This document shows positions 17,563 through 26,133 of a DNA stretch of 37,655 bases, piece after piece. The notes below the pieces were generated by a model. The model did not search any database. It saw only the letters and a list, made by a program, of their open reading frames with translations, and was not told the origin of the DNA. This stretch comes from Methanomethylovorans sp. PtaU1.Bin093 (GTDB lineage Archaea > Halobacteriota > Methanosarcinia > Methanosarcinales > Methanosarcinaceae). Position numbers and translations under genes: made by a program. Positions within the stretch are counted from its first letter, which is position 1, and the number at the start of each line of letters is the position of its first letter. The stretch is from the NCBI RefSeq assembly GCF_002067275.1, contig NZ_MVQX01000089.1:1-37655 (forward strand). Direction: 5' to 3'.

Positions 17563-17975
17563 CTAGTGTGTCTTTACAGTTCGGTTTGTGTTCTATTCAT
17601 GTATCATATCTGATCTGACCTTTACTGGTACATATTTTGTTCATTAACGTAAACAGAACTGGTTATTTCATATTTTGTATTTATGATCAACAATGATGCA
17701 TATAAGTTTCATTGACATTATTAGGTGGCTGCACATTACCTTCAATGATTTTCTCTTCTTTTTTTAATCTTTAGAGAGATGTTCTTCCTATTCTCCTCGA
17801 TCCTTCATTGCTGTAAATCTCATCATTATGATTATAAACATATTTAATATATTAACAAAGTATAAATATGCGAATATCTGATCTCTCTTTGTCTTACAAC
17901 AAAAAGACAAAGCTTCAGAAGAGCAAAGAAGGTTGTGTGATTCAGATAAAAACGATGATATGCAAGGTGATTAAA
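17563..17975 (+). other. Intergenic region and leader of the acidic surface protein gene
   Basis: No gene was recognised. TATA-like sequences occur at about 17845-17870. A perfect 9-base inverted repeat, CTTTGTCTT (17887-17895) and AAGACAAAG (17904-17912), would fold in the leader of the following gene. AAGGTGA at 17964-17970 sets its start. Confidence 0.45.
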
Positions 17976-18539
17976 ATGCGAATGTTGATTGCATTGATGG
18001 TCTTGATAGCTTTAACTACAAGTGCTCAGGCTTGCTGGCCTCCTGCAAATCCCTCTGAGAACTCTGGTAACGATGCTGAACCTGTAAAAGTAGTAGAACC
18101 TGTTGAGGATGAACAGGACAATGCTACAAGTGAGGAGCAGGGATCTGATGGATCCAATGACACTGATGGTTCAGAAGAAGTAGAAGTAGTTGCTCCTGTT
18201 GTGGACACAGTCGACCAGGCTGTCACTGAGGAGCCTGAAGTTGTGGAGACACCAACTTCAGAGACCGTAACAGAAAGCGAGACCCACAGATCAAGTGGAT
18301 ATGGTGAGGCCCGCATACTAGAGATCAGTGCTACTGCTGTCCAGCCAAAGGATGCAGGAAGCAGACCGATAAATAACGAGCCAGTCAGTGTGACTTCTGG
18401 TACAAATGTCACTGTAGAGCAGATTACCGAAGTAAACACAGATGGAAATGCGGACAATAACAATAGTTCCTATGTAGCAGGAGCTGCGCTGGCATTGGTA
18501 GCTATGATCGCAGGTGCTGTCTACTACTTCAGGAAGTAA
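17976..18539 (+). CDS. Small acidic cell-surface protein with C-terminal membrane anchor
   Basis: I do not recognise a family. From ATG 17976 (AAGGTGA five bases upstream; an in-frame ATG at 17868 has no such support) the product is 187 aa. It begins with a signal peptide (MRMLIALMVLIALTTSAQA) followed by C20. A long acidic, low-complexity stretch rich in E, D, V, S and T follows, with several N-x-S/T glycosylation sites. The C-terminus is a membrane helix (AGAALALVAMIAGAVYYF) ending in RK. Such a layout suits a stalk-like surface glycoprotein. It lies between the LVIVD surface protein and glycosyltransferase genes, which fits an envelope role. Confidence 0.7.
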   Translation: MRMLIALMVLIALTTSAQACWPPANPSENSGNDAEPVKVVEPVEDEQDNATSEEQGSDGSNDTDGSEEVEVVAPVVDTVDQAVTEEPEVVETPTSETVTESETHRSSGYGEARILEISATAVQPKDAGSRPINNEPVSVTSGTNVTVEQITEVNTDGNADNNNSSYVAGAALALVAMIAGAVYYFRK

Positions 18540-18552
18540 CTATGATACACAG

Positions 18553-18587
18553 CAGGTACCAGAAAAAAGCCAGGTACCTGTTTATCT
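18553..18587 (+). terminator. Stem-loop after the acidic surface protein gene
   Basis: CAGGTACC at 18553-18560 and GGTACCTG at 18573-18580 pair perfectly around a 12-base A-rich loop, followed by TTTATCTGTTTATTT. It lies 14 bases after the stop codon and is a likely terminator. Confidence 0.55.
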
Positions 18588-18804
18588 GTTTATTTCTCTA
18601 AGATCAAGAGGAAAAGTATACAAAATTACGAGGAACAGATCTTGAGGAAAAAACGGTGATATAACTGATACTAAAGACGATCAAATTAGGTGTATATGGT
18701 TGCGTGATACTTGCTGCAGCAATTTATGCCCAGTTCGACAATAGATGGCCAACAGTTTTTATTTATTAATATTAAAAGCGAAAAACCTTTGGTATCTAAT
18801 TGCA

Positions 18805-19983
18805 TCAGCTTTTTTGACTTTGGTCAAATAGACCGAACAATTGGAGGTATTTCTTTTCAATTACTTCCCACGAATAATTCTTTTTCACATATTTTCTTCC
18901 ATTATCTTCTATCTTTGATCTCAGGTGATCATTAGAGCATAAGAATCTAAAGCATTCCCTGAACTCTTCGTAGTTCTGGTACCACAGGCCTGCATTGCTT
19001 CTGAGGCAATGTCCTTTTAACACGTCACATTCACCATTGACCAATACTGCTGTTCCGCTGGCCATTGCTTCCAAGGTGACCAGCGATAAGCTTTCATAAG
19101 GCGAGGGCATGATCAGAAATTGTGCCCCACCCAGTAAAGAATACTTTTCTTCTTCGGAGATAAAACCAAGGTATTTTATTTTATCGTGCTTTGGTATCTC
19201 TATTGCATCCAGACCTGCAAGTACAAGGGTGGGAATATCCGGAAACTCTTTCAGTAATCTCTGATAGTATTCGAATAATTGATAACAACCTTTTGATCCT
19301 TCGATCCTGCCAATATATAGCACATATTGCTTATTTTGCAGTTCTTCATTTTCAGTACGAAGTATGCTTTTCGGTACCTCGATACCGCACCCTGCTATAT
19401 CAGATGCTTTACCTTTACTGATACCGACTTTTCTTTCAACCAGCTTTTTCTCTTCAGGTGTGCAATATATAATTCCATTTGCTCTTTCAAAGATCTCCTT
19501 TGTTGTGGTAAGGTCAAGAGCAGGGTCATTTTCAGCAAAAGGAACGACTAGTGACTTGTTTGTGACTTCCTTTATCCCATAATATGTCGGATAGTATCGG
19601 AATGTAAAAAAAACAAAGCAATCATAGTTATCCCTGTTATGAGAAATGTACTGCACCAGTTCGGGACAATTTGGTCCCTGTTCGTTTATCCATGAGAGCT
19701 CATCGTTTACGGTATGTGCAGAGTAATAGACAGTTTCCTGTATCTTTGTATGTTTATTTGGATTTCTTTTTGCTGCGTTCCTGAACCTATGTATACGAAC
19801 CCCATTCAGTATATCAAGACCTTCAGGATATTCATTTTTCCAGAAGTGATAATCTGCTGCACAGGTAGTAAGGATCTCGATCTCATGGTATTGTCTCATT
19901 CTCTCGGCTACCAGCCTTGTGAAGTATTCGGCACCTCCTACAATATCTTGTCCATACCTTTGGACAACAAAAGCGATCTTCAA
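18805..19983 (-). CDS. Glycosyltransferase, GT4 family
   Basis: This 392-aa cytoplasmic enzyme has the GT-B fold pattern. The N-terminal domain starts MKIAFVVQRYGQDIVGGAEY with the acceptor-side glycine pair. The C-terminal domain has YIGRIEGSKGCYQLF near residue 222 and the donor-binding segment PSPYESLSLVTLEAMASGTA near 293, with the E-x7-E pattern typical of GT4. It should move a sugar from a nucleotide-sugar to a glycan or lipid. The start is TTG 19983, just after the stop of the upstream glycosyltransferase gene, with GGAGATC nearby, so the two are translated from one message. The acceptor is unknown; surface glycan assembly is the likely setting. Confidence 0.88.
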   Translation of the reverse strand: MKIAFVVQRYGQDIVGGAEYFTRLVAERMRQYHEIEILTTCAADYHFWKNEYPEGLDILNGVRIHRFRNAAKRNPNKHTKIQETVYYSAHTVNDELSWINEQGPNCPELVQYISHNRDNYDCFVFFTFRYYPTYYGIKEVTNKSLVVPFAENDPALDLTTTKEIFERANGIIYCTPEEKKLVERKVGISKGKASDIAGCGIEVPKSILRTENEELQNKQYVLYIGRIEGSKGCYQLFEYYQRLLKEFPDIPTLVLAGLDAIEIPKHDKIKYLGFISEEEKYSLLGGAQFLIMPSPYESLSLVTLEAMASGTAVLVNGECDVLKGHCLRSNAGLWYQNYEEFRECFRFLCSNDHLRSKIEDNGRKYVKKNYSWEVIEKKYLQLFGLFDQSQKS

Positions 19984-19985
19984 GT

Positions 19986-22358
19986 TTAAGAGATCTCCTT
20001 CAATTTTGCAATTATGGATGCTGCGATCCTATCCCATGAATATCTGGATTCAACAAGGTTCCTTGCGTTTAGCCTTAACATGTTTCGTAGTGTTTCCGTG
20101 TTCATCAGTTCGATTATTTTTTCACTCATCTGATCTTCGGTACATATCAGGGCATGTTTACCACTTTCGATATCCAGACCTCTTGCACCTGTAAGAGTGC
20201 TGATGGTGGGGATGCCTGCGCTCATGTAATCCAGCATCTTTAAATTCGTTCCCGAGCCGCTGAACATGGGATTTATGGCCAGGTCTGCCAGTTTATAAAG
20301 CTCATATTTCTCATCTTCATCGACAACACCGAAAGCCAGGACATTTTTCGGGATTTTGTCATATTCGTGTATATAATAATGTTTTATACTTCCGATAACT
20401 AAAAAGATACAGTCCGATAATTTACTGGTGATCTCATCCAGAATGAACTTCAAAGCCTCCAAATTCGGGGGATGCCAGCTGCCAATAAATAGAATAGTGT
20501 GGTGATCAGCGAGTCCAACTTCTTTTTTCAGCTGCTTCTTTTCTTCCAGGCCTATAAGTTCAATTTTTGATGTATCTACTCCATTAGGAGTTACAAGGAT
20601 CTTATTTGGGGCAATACCATATAAGAGCATCAGATGTTCCTTATCCTCATCAGAGGTTGTAAAAACAAGGTCCGATCTTTCAGCCGCTTCTTTCTCAATG
20701 TCGAATACCTTTTGAGAGTAACGGATACCTGCGTAGTCCTTTTTAAGAAGGTATTCTACATTGTGTGATTCATATACGATGATCTTTTCATTCAGATCGA
20801 TCCAGTTTTTCATCACAAAAAGGTATGGGTGTGAGAATATAACTATGTCGGCATCATCAGCCAACTTTTTTACTTTTTCAATGTAGTTCTCAGATCTTTC
20901 AACAAGATCTATCATAAGGACATCATATAGGTTCAAACCGGTCTTTCCTTCTATTTCCCACTGACATCTTGCATGTTCGATGCTCTGTGGAATACATATT
21001 TGTGTCAGTCCGTTCTTCAAGATGAGTTTCTGCTCCTCCTTATCATTTTCAAGTATGGAGCAAATGGTCACATCAAATTTCTTTGCAAGTCTGGAATATA
21101 TATTATATAGCCTTTGCTGGCCTCCCCCTCTTGGCGGATAACAGGAGTAAGTAGCCAATACAAGGACCTTCTTTTTTCTCTGGGATCGGGTATCCCTTTC
21201 TCCTATTAGTTTAGCTACAAAGTTACTCCATGAGATCTTTTTCACTTTTTCATTTGCAAGAAGGCCCATTTTTCTGGCCTCTTCCACATGTTCAACGAAA
21301 TAATTTATTTTATCTGCGATATGTTTAGGATCAGGATCGACTATGAACCCGGTTTTTGAATCTGACACAAATTCCAGGGGACCCCCACTGTCAAATGCTG
21401 TTATAACAGGTTTTGCACTCATCATTCCTTCAATGGTGATGTAACCATAGTCTTCATCCTGAGGAACGAACAGGATGACAAGAGCATTTGCATATAGGTC
21501 GACCAGTCCATTTTCTGTAACGAACCCCAGGAATTCTATCCTTGCATCACCCTGAGCCAGTTCCATGAGCCTGGTCTTTTCGGGTCCCTCACCTGCGATC
21601 TTTAACTTGATGTTATGTGGAACAAATTTCATCGCCTCGATCAGTATGTCTATGCGCTTTGGGCTGTCCAGCCTGCTTGCAGTGAAAAGGTATTCAAAGC
21701 CACGACATTCGAAATCCTCTATCTTTGAAGGTGGATATATGACCTTGACCCGTGCAGAAGGCGGAAAGTAATCTTGCCGTCTTTTTACATTCTCTGAAAT
21801 TGAAAAATATTCTCTGATATTCTCATATGACAATGCCCAATGATCAAGAAAATGGATTATCTTTCTTATGAACGGTCCTGGAAATGTGAATAATTCTTTA
21901 GCGTAATTATCCTGTTCTGCTCTCAGCTGGAATAGTTTATGGAACAGGTCTTCTACGTTCTTGTCCTTTCTGATCCGGATCTCAGTGATGTCAAGGATCT
22001 CTTTAACAAGGCCGGTCCTGTGTTGATAGGGCACCTCAGGATCATCATTACACACATGATATGTATCGTACAGTCCCCTTAAAGGATGGACCATATATAC
22101 TATGTGGTTACGATGTCTGACCATCCATGAAGGATATTTTGTGGAAATGATCATATCGAAATGCGATAGGTCCAATTGATAGAATTTATAATAAGATTCA
22201 ACCAGATCCCAGAAGGTATTCTCTTTAGTTGTCAGTTTTATGAGTTCGCATTGGTGTGAAGTATAATTGTTTATGGCATCCTGCATACCACTTAACAGCA
22301 GTTCAGCTCCTCCGATAGTGAAAGGCACAGGACTTGGTGCAACGATTGCAATCTTCAT
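19986..22358 (-). CDS. Tandem glycosyltransferase: two GT4-type units in one protein
   Basis: This 790-aa protein is a head-to-tail fusion of two GT-B enzymes. Unit 1 (residues 1 to about 385) starts MKIAIVAPSPVPFTIGGAEL and has FTASRLDSPKRIDILIEAM near 230 and DEDYGYITIEGMMSAKPVIT near 310. Unit 2 (about 397-790) starts VLVLATYSCYPPRGGGQQRL and has FIGSWHPPN near 630 and FSGSGTNLKMLDYMSAGIP near 692. A single-domain GT4 is about 380 aa, so the double length is real. The two units differ, so they probably add two successive sugars to one acceptor. It is the first gene of a two-gene operon. The repeat at 22569-22607 may be its promoter. Confidence 0.88.
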   Translation of the reverse strand: MKIAIVAPSPVPFTIGGAELLLSGMQDAINNYTSHQCELIKLTTKENTFWDLVESYYKFYQLDLSHFDMIISTKYPSWMVRHRNHIVYMVHPLRGLYDTYHVCNDDPEVPYQHRTGLVKEILDITEIRIRKDKNVEDLFHKLFQLRAEQDNYAKELFTFPGPFIRKIIHFLDHWALSYENIREYFSISENVKRRQDYFPPSARVKVIYPPSKIEDFECRGFEYLFTASRLDSPKRIDILIEAMKFVPHNIKLKIAGEGPEKTRLMELAQGDARIEFLGFVTENGLVDLYANALVILFVPQDEDYGYITIEGMMSAKPVITAFDSGGPLEFVSDSKTGFIVDPDPKHIADKINYFVEHVEEARKMGLLANEKVKKISWSNFVAKLIGERDTRSQRKKKVLVLATYSCYPPRGGGQQRLYNIYSRLAKKFDVTICSILENDKEEQKLILKNGLTQICIPQSIEHARCQWEIEGKTGLNLYDVLMIDLVERSENYIEKVKKLADDADIVIFSHPYLFVMKNWIDLNEKIIVYESHNVEYLLKKDYAGIRYSQKVFDIEKEAAERSDLVFTTSDEDKEHLMLLYGIAPNKILVTPNGVDTSKIELIGLEEKKQLKKEVGLADHHTILFIGSWHPPNLEALKFILDEITSKLSDCIFLVIGSIKHYYIHEYDKIPKNVLAFGVVDEDEKYELYKLADLAINPMFSGSGTNLKMLDYMSAGIPTISTLTGARGLDIESGKHALICTEDQMSEKIIELMNTETLRNMLRLNARNLVESRYSWDRIAASIIAKLKEIS

Positions 22359-22708
22359 ATTATACCTCTTACTGATCTTTATCCGTATTTGCAGAACCCA
22401 TTTCTACATAGCATCAATTTTCAGGCATATTGATGTTATCATCCGATAAGACATGAGAATTCAAAATAATATTTATCCAGATGCTTTAGCAACGTATATG
22501 AATATCCCAAGACCTCTTCCTCACCTTTAGCATTTAACTCATCCTTGCAAAGACAATTCTGTAGAAACCTGTCAATAGGTAACACTTTCTTTATATAAAG
22601 GTTTGGTGAATATTACCTCTAGTGTCTTTTTCTCTCTAATATCGATTTACATCCAATAAAAAATGATTACGGACAACAGATCCCGGGTTCAAAAGCGGAT
22701 CACTTTGA
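22359..22708 (-). other. Leader/promoter region of the glycosyltransferase operon
   Basis: No gene was recognised in this stretch. It contains the repeated TATA element (22569-22607). From there to the first glycosyltransferase start is about 200 bases, which would be an unusually long leader. A 27-codon minus-strand frame near 22628-22720 has no ribosome binding site and is not called. Confidence 0.4.
22569..22607. repeat. 39-bp TATA-containing repeat, copy B
   Basis: This copy matches 21-59 with three differences. Its core CTTTATATAAAG is a perfect palindromic TATA box. On the minus strand it stands upstream of the glycosyltransferase operon, and the conserved part after the TATA box (TTACCTATTGACAG) would lie near the transcription start, a common place for archaeal repressor sites. 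Which strand it serves is not certain. Confidence 0.55.
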
Positions 22709-22834
22709 TCATCTTTCATTCCCGATCTCTCTGTTCCTTTTCACAAGTTGAATGTAATTTTGCTGTAACTGCAGATGATGTGTTATGAGCCCGCACAGAG
22801 GCGATACATCAGGAACTTTTCCGAGTTCCAGCAT
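22709..22834 (-). CDS. Small protein, 41 aa, unknown
   Basis: I do not recognise it. ATG 22834 is preceded by GAGGAGA, and the frame starts 37 bases after the stop of the methanogenesis marker 12 gene on the same strand, so it may be the last gene of that transcript. The protein starts MLELGKVPDVSPLCGLITHH and ends in a charged, probably helical stretch (QQNYIQLVKRNREIG). Codon use looks like that of the neighbours. It could also be chance in a 3' untranslated region. Confidence 0.4.
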   Translation of the reverse strand: MLELGKVPDVSPLCGLITHHLQLQQNYIQLVKRNREIGNER

Positions 22835-22871
22835 CCTTTCTCCTCTGCATCCGAAGGAATGCCACCGACTT

Positions 22872-23858
22872 TCACAATCCGTACTTCACTTCAAGGCCAA
22901 GTATTTCCCTTGCACCCATGGCAATGTCCCTGGCAATTTCAGCACAACCAATAGCAGCGCTCCATCTGTCAAGTACATGGCTCTGCACACCAAGGTGCTG
23001 TTCTATCTTTTTAACAACATATGGTATCTCAGCTACTGAACCTTCTATAAATACAATTCCATGTACACCGTAATCCTTCAATAGCACCTGTATGCTGGCT
23101 ATTTCCATGGCAGCAAAGAGCGCCAGGGTATCAAGCGCCAGTAAGGCCTGTGGTTCTTTCCTGTCTGCAGCATCAATTAACTCTTGCCTGTCAGAATAAC
23201 CTGCTCTTTTGAGCACACCGGTATTTGTGAATGCCTCATTAGCGCTTTTCTGTCCCTTATCAACTTCGCGGATCGCTCTCACATCCAACGGCCCATGGCG
23301 TAGGCCGGGTGCAAATATGCAGGCATCTATGGCCCCTATTATCCTTCCCTGTGCTACCCCCAGGGTAACAGTGTTCGAACTGATGTCAGATAGCACAAAA
23401 TCCTGAGATCCCTGACAAAAGGCGTGGTATGCAATACCTATCTTTTCGGGGCTGGTGGAATGAGAAAATATATTCATTCTGGGATCAGTGTTACTGCCTT
23501 CGTGGATTCCCGGTATCACTACCGCAGGTATGCCGGAATTAAGTATGGCATCAAATACCTTTGACCCACCTCCTGTTTTCTGACCGGCGCCTTCTATACT
23601 CTGGACACCTCTGTGTTGCACAGTGTGGATATCTTCTATAGCAGTGATGCCATCACCCATGGAATAGGTGACTGCTATAAGCCCTATATCTTCTTTGCCA
23701 ACACCGAAACTCTTTTCAAGGGCACTTATGATCTGCTCCCCTGACATGGCCGCTGCATCTGTGCGTAATATTTCCAGATTCACAGGTTCATGTGTTCCTT
23801 CGAACAACGCAGTGAATCTCATTGCTGTCGTACCATGGTCCACTCCGACATAGATCAT
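22872..23858 (-). CDS. Methanogenesis marker protein 12
   Basis: This 328-aa protein matches the methanogenesis marker 12 family, found in almost all methanogens and rarely elsewhere. It has an ASKHA kinase-like start, MIYVGVDHGTTAMRF, with the phosphate-1 loop DHGTT. Further family features are TYSMGDGIT near residue 64, a GAGQKTGGGSKVFDAI segment, and GSVAEIPYVVKKIEQHLG near the C-terminus. The family resembles butyrate-kinase-like folds, but its reaction is unknown; a role in making or repairing a methanogenesis enzyme or cofactor is generally assumed. It follows DUF2103 by 16 bases, so the two share a transcript. This gene is the best single marker that the host is a methanogen. Confidence 0.9.
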   Translation of the reverse strand: MIYVGVDHGTTAMRFTALFEGTHEPVNLEILRTDAAAMSGEQIISALEKSFGVGKEDIGLIAVTYSMGDGITAIEDIHTVQHRGVQSIEGAGQKTGGGSKVFDAILNSGIPAVVIPGIHEGSNTDPRMNIFSHSTSPEKIGIAYHAFCQGSQDFVLSDISSNTVTLGVAQGRIIGAIDACIFAPGLRHGPLDVRAIREVDKGQKSANEAFTNTGVLKRAGYSDRQELIDAADRKEPQALLALDTLALFAAMEIASIQVLLKDYGVHGIVFIEGSVAEIPYVVKKIEQHLGVQSHVLDRWSAAIGCAEIARDIAMGAREILGLEVKYGL

Positions 23859-23874
23859 TCTACTCTTGCTCCGC

Positions 23875-24231
23875 TCAATTGGTATGTTCCTCTATCATCT
23901 GGTTCAGTTCATTCATTATGCGCTCTCCGCCTTGTAGATCTCCCACGGTCGTGATTATCCTCAGTTCCTGGGAAGACGTGCCATGGGAGATCAAGAGCCT
24001 CAGGTTGCCTCTGTCATCCGGTCGCAGTACTTTACCAATGATAAGACCACCAGGATTGCTCTTTCCTCTCACAGTGATCACTGAAGGAACTATCTTCTTA
24101 ACTTCTGTATGAAGGCTTATGAGCCGCACAAGTTTTTTGCCGTGCCTGCCCCCAATTATTGTCGTATGGGAGCCCCCGATCTTATTGTGGGGTTGCGCGA
24201 CAGTAGAACACTGCCTGATGTCCTCTTTCAT
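23875..24231 (-). CDS. DUF2103 family protein, possible metal binding
   Basis: This 118-aa protein fits DUF2103, a small archaeal and bacterial family of unknown function. Visible features are the N-terminal GGSHTTIIGGRHGKKLVRLI with spaced histidines, VITVRGKSNPGGLIIGKVL in the middle, and LLISHGTSSQELRIIT. The histidines suggest metal or phosphate binding, but no role is established. C9 lies before the conserved region, so the true start could be a little further in. It is directly followed by methanogenesis marker 12. Confidence 0.7.
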   Translation of the reverse strand: MKEDIRQCSTVAQPHNKIGGSHTTIIGGRHGKKLVRLISLHTEVKKIVPSVITVRGKSNPGGLIIGKVLRPDDRGNLRLLISHGTSSQELRIITTVGDLQGGERIMNELNQMIEEHTN

Positions 24232-24319
24232 CTCATGGGAATTCTAACAGGTGCTATAAATGCGTAGTGGTTTTTGTTCCAAATAACCAGATCAGGAAGT
24301 CTAAAAAAGAAACAGGATA

Positions 24320-24757
24320 TCAGATATCTTCTATATCCCGCATATCTACCAACTTAATGCTATTTCTTTCCAGAGCATTGATCGCAGATCTTATATCGTT
24401 GACCCTCAGGATGAGCAGCGCTTTTTCTGTCTTTGTGACAAAAGCATAGGCATAATCTATATTGATGTTCTCCTTGCCCAGCACATCAGCTATCTTAGCA
24501 AGCCCTCCGGGCACATCTTCCATCTCTACGCCAAGCACATTCGTTTCTGAGACCGTGAAACCTGTCTCATGCAATACCTCATGCGCCAGGTCTGGCTTGT
24601 CCACAACCATTCTTATGATCCCGAAGTCACCAGCTTCGGCTATGGTGAAAGCCCGGATGTTCACTCCTGCATCCCTGAACTTATCTGCGATGTTTGCAAG
24701 CCTTCCAGGCTTGTTCTCCGAAAACAGTGATATCTGTTTTATTATCTTGTTTTCCAT
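24320..24757 (-). CDS. Tandem ACT-domain protein
   Basis: This 145-aa protein consists of two ACT domains, about residues 5-68 (ISLFSENKPGRLANIADKF) and 72-140 (LGVEMEDVPGGLAKIADVLG), with no catalytic domain. ACT pairs bind amino acids or related ligands. This type regularly sits next to phenylacetate-CoA ligase genes in archaea and syntrophic bacteria, and it does so here: the PaaK-like gene ends about 40 bases upstream. It is probably the allosteric partner or sensor for that ligase in aryl acid/aromatic amino acid metabolism (inference from context). Confidence 0.88.
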   Translation of the reverse strand: MENKIIKQISLFSENKPGRLANIADKFRDAGVNIRAFTIAEAGDFGIIRMVVDKPDLAHEVLHETGFTVSETNVLGVEMEDVPGGLAKIADVLGKENINIDYAYAFVTKTEKALLILRVNDIRSAINALERNSIKLVDMRDIEDI

Positions 24758-24798
24758 AGGACCACCATCTGTTCAATTATTCAATGCGGTATCAGTTG

Positions 24799-26103
24799 TT
24801 ATAATTTCCTGTTGTCGATGACCTTCTTGGATTTTCCCATAGACCTTGGAAGACTTCCATGATCCACAAGTTCGACCTTCACTGCAAGGTTCAATACTTT
24901 ATGCAAAGCTGAAGCCACTTTCTCTTCAAGCTTTATTATATCGTTCACCTTGTCGCTGAAGGCAGCGTCGGTCATTTCTATCTGCACGGTCATCACATCA
25001 AGCTCGTTAACTCTGTCCACGATGATCTGGAAGTGTTCTCCTACTTCCGGAATGTTCATGAGCACGGACTCTATCTGTCCCGGGAAAACATTGATACCTC
25101 TTATGATCAGCATATCGTCCACACGGCCAAGTATCCGCATGATACGCGGATGTGTCCTGCCACATCTGCATGGCTCCTTGTTGAGCACAGTGTTATCTCC
25201 GACACGATATCTTATGAGCGGCAATGCTTCCTTGGCAAGGGTGGTGATCACGAGCTCTCCCCTTTCCCCGTCAGGTAAAGGTTCCCCGGTCTTAGGGTCA
25301 ATTACTTCTATCAGGAACTGGTCTGCCCAGATATGGATACCATCCTGATAGGTACACTCGGTGAAAAGAGGGCCACTTAGTTCCGAAGTCCCAAATACGT
25401 CATAAGCTTTGATACCCGTGATCTCTTCGATCCTTGCACGCATTTGTTGCGACCACGGTTCGGCTCCGAATATACCGATCTTAAGTTTGGTGTCATCCTT
25501 CAGGCTTATTCCCATGCTCTTTGCCACTTCTGTCATGAAGAGGAAATAGGATGGCGTACATGCCATAGTCGTAGTACCCAGGTCTTTCATAAGCTCTATC
25601 TGCTTTTCTGTGTTACCGGAACTTGTGGGCAATACCGTAGAGCCTACTTCTTCAGCACCATAATGCAGGCCGAGCCCTCCGGTGAACAGGCCGTAACCAT
25701 AGCTTACCTGAATAATATCTCCCCTTCCTACACCTATGGAAGTCATGGCTCTTGCAAGCGAGGTTGCCCACTCGTGGATGTCATTCTTTGTATATCCGAC
25801 AACAGTGGGTTTTCCTGTTGTGCCTGAAGATACGTGGAAACGGGCAAGCTGTTCATTGGGTACGCAGAACATCCCGGTGGGATAAGTGTCCCTCAGGTCC
25901 TTTTTATATGTAAATGGCAATTTAGTGACATCTGCAAGGGTCTTGATGTCTTCGGGTCTTATTCCTGCTTCTTCGAACCTCTTTCTGTAAAAGTCAGAAT
26001 GCTCGTAAACGTATCTCACTATACTTTTCAGTTTCTCTTCCTGTAATTTGTTTAGCTCCTCAAGGGGCATTCTTTCGATAAGAGGATTCCAGTATTCTAT
26101 CAT
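24799..26103 (-). CDS. paaK: Phenylacetate-CoA ligase family protein
   Basis: From ATG 26103 (GAGGCGA six bases upstream; an in-frame ATG six codons earlier overlaps that site) the product is 434 aa. The family start IEYWNPLIERMPLEELNKLQ is intact. Motifs include the adenylation loop VSSGTTGKPTVVGYT near residue 93, YGYGLFTGGLGLHYGAEE near 140, FGTSELSGP near 240, and RILGRVDDMLIIRGINVFP near 325. It activates an aryl acid with ATP and CoA. In methanogens such ligases accompany indolepyruvate oxidoreductase and salvage aryl acids for aromatic amino acid synthesis; here only the ACT partner gene is adjacent. It begins about 30 bases after the DHH gene. Confidence 0.9.
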   Translation of the reverse strand: MIEYWNPLIERMPLEELNKLQEEKLKSIVRYVYEHSDFYRKRFEEAGIRPEDIKTLADVTKLPFTYKKDLRDTYPTGMFCVPNEQLARFHVSSGTTGKPTVVGYTKNDIHEWATSLARAMTSIGVGRGDIIQVSYGYGLFTGGLGLHYGAEEVGSTVLPTSSGNTEKQIELMKDLGTTTMACTPSYFLFMTEVAKSMGISLKDDTKLKIGIFGAEPWSQQMRARIEEITGIKAYDVFGTSELSGPLFTECTYQDGIHIWADQFLIEVIDPKTGEPLPDGERGELVITTLAKEALPLIRYRVGDNTVLNKEPCRCGRTHPRIMRILGRVDDMLIIRGINVFPGQIESVLMNIPEVGEHFQIIVDRVNELDVMTVQIEMTDAAFSDKVNDIIKLEEKVASALHKVLNLAVKVELVDHGSLPRSMGKSKKVIDNRKL

Positions 26104-26133
26104 ATATTCGCCTCTGTTCATGGAATATGGATA

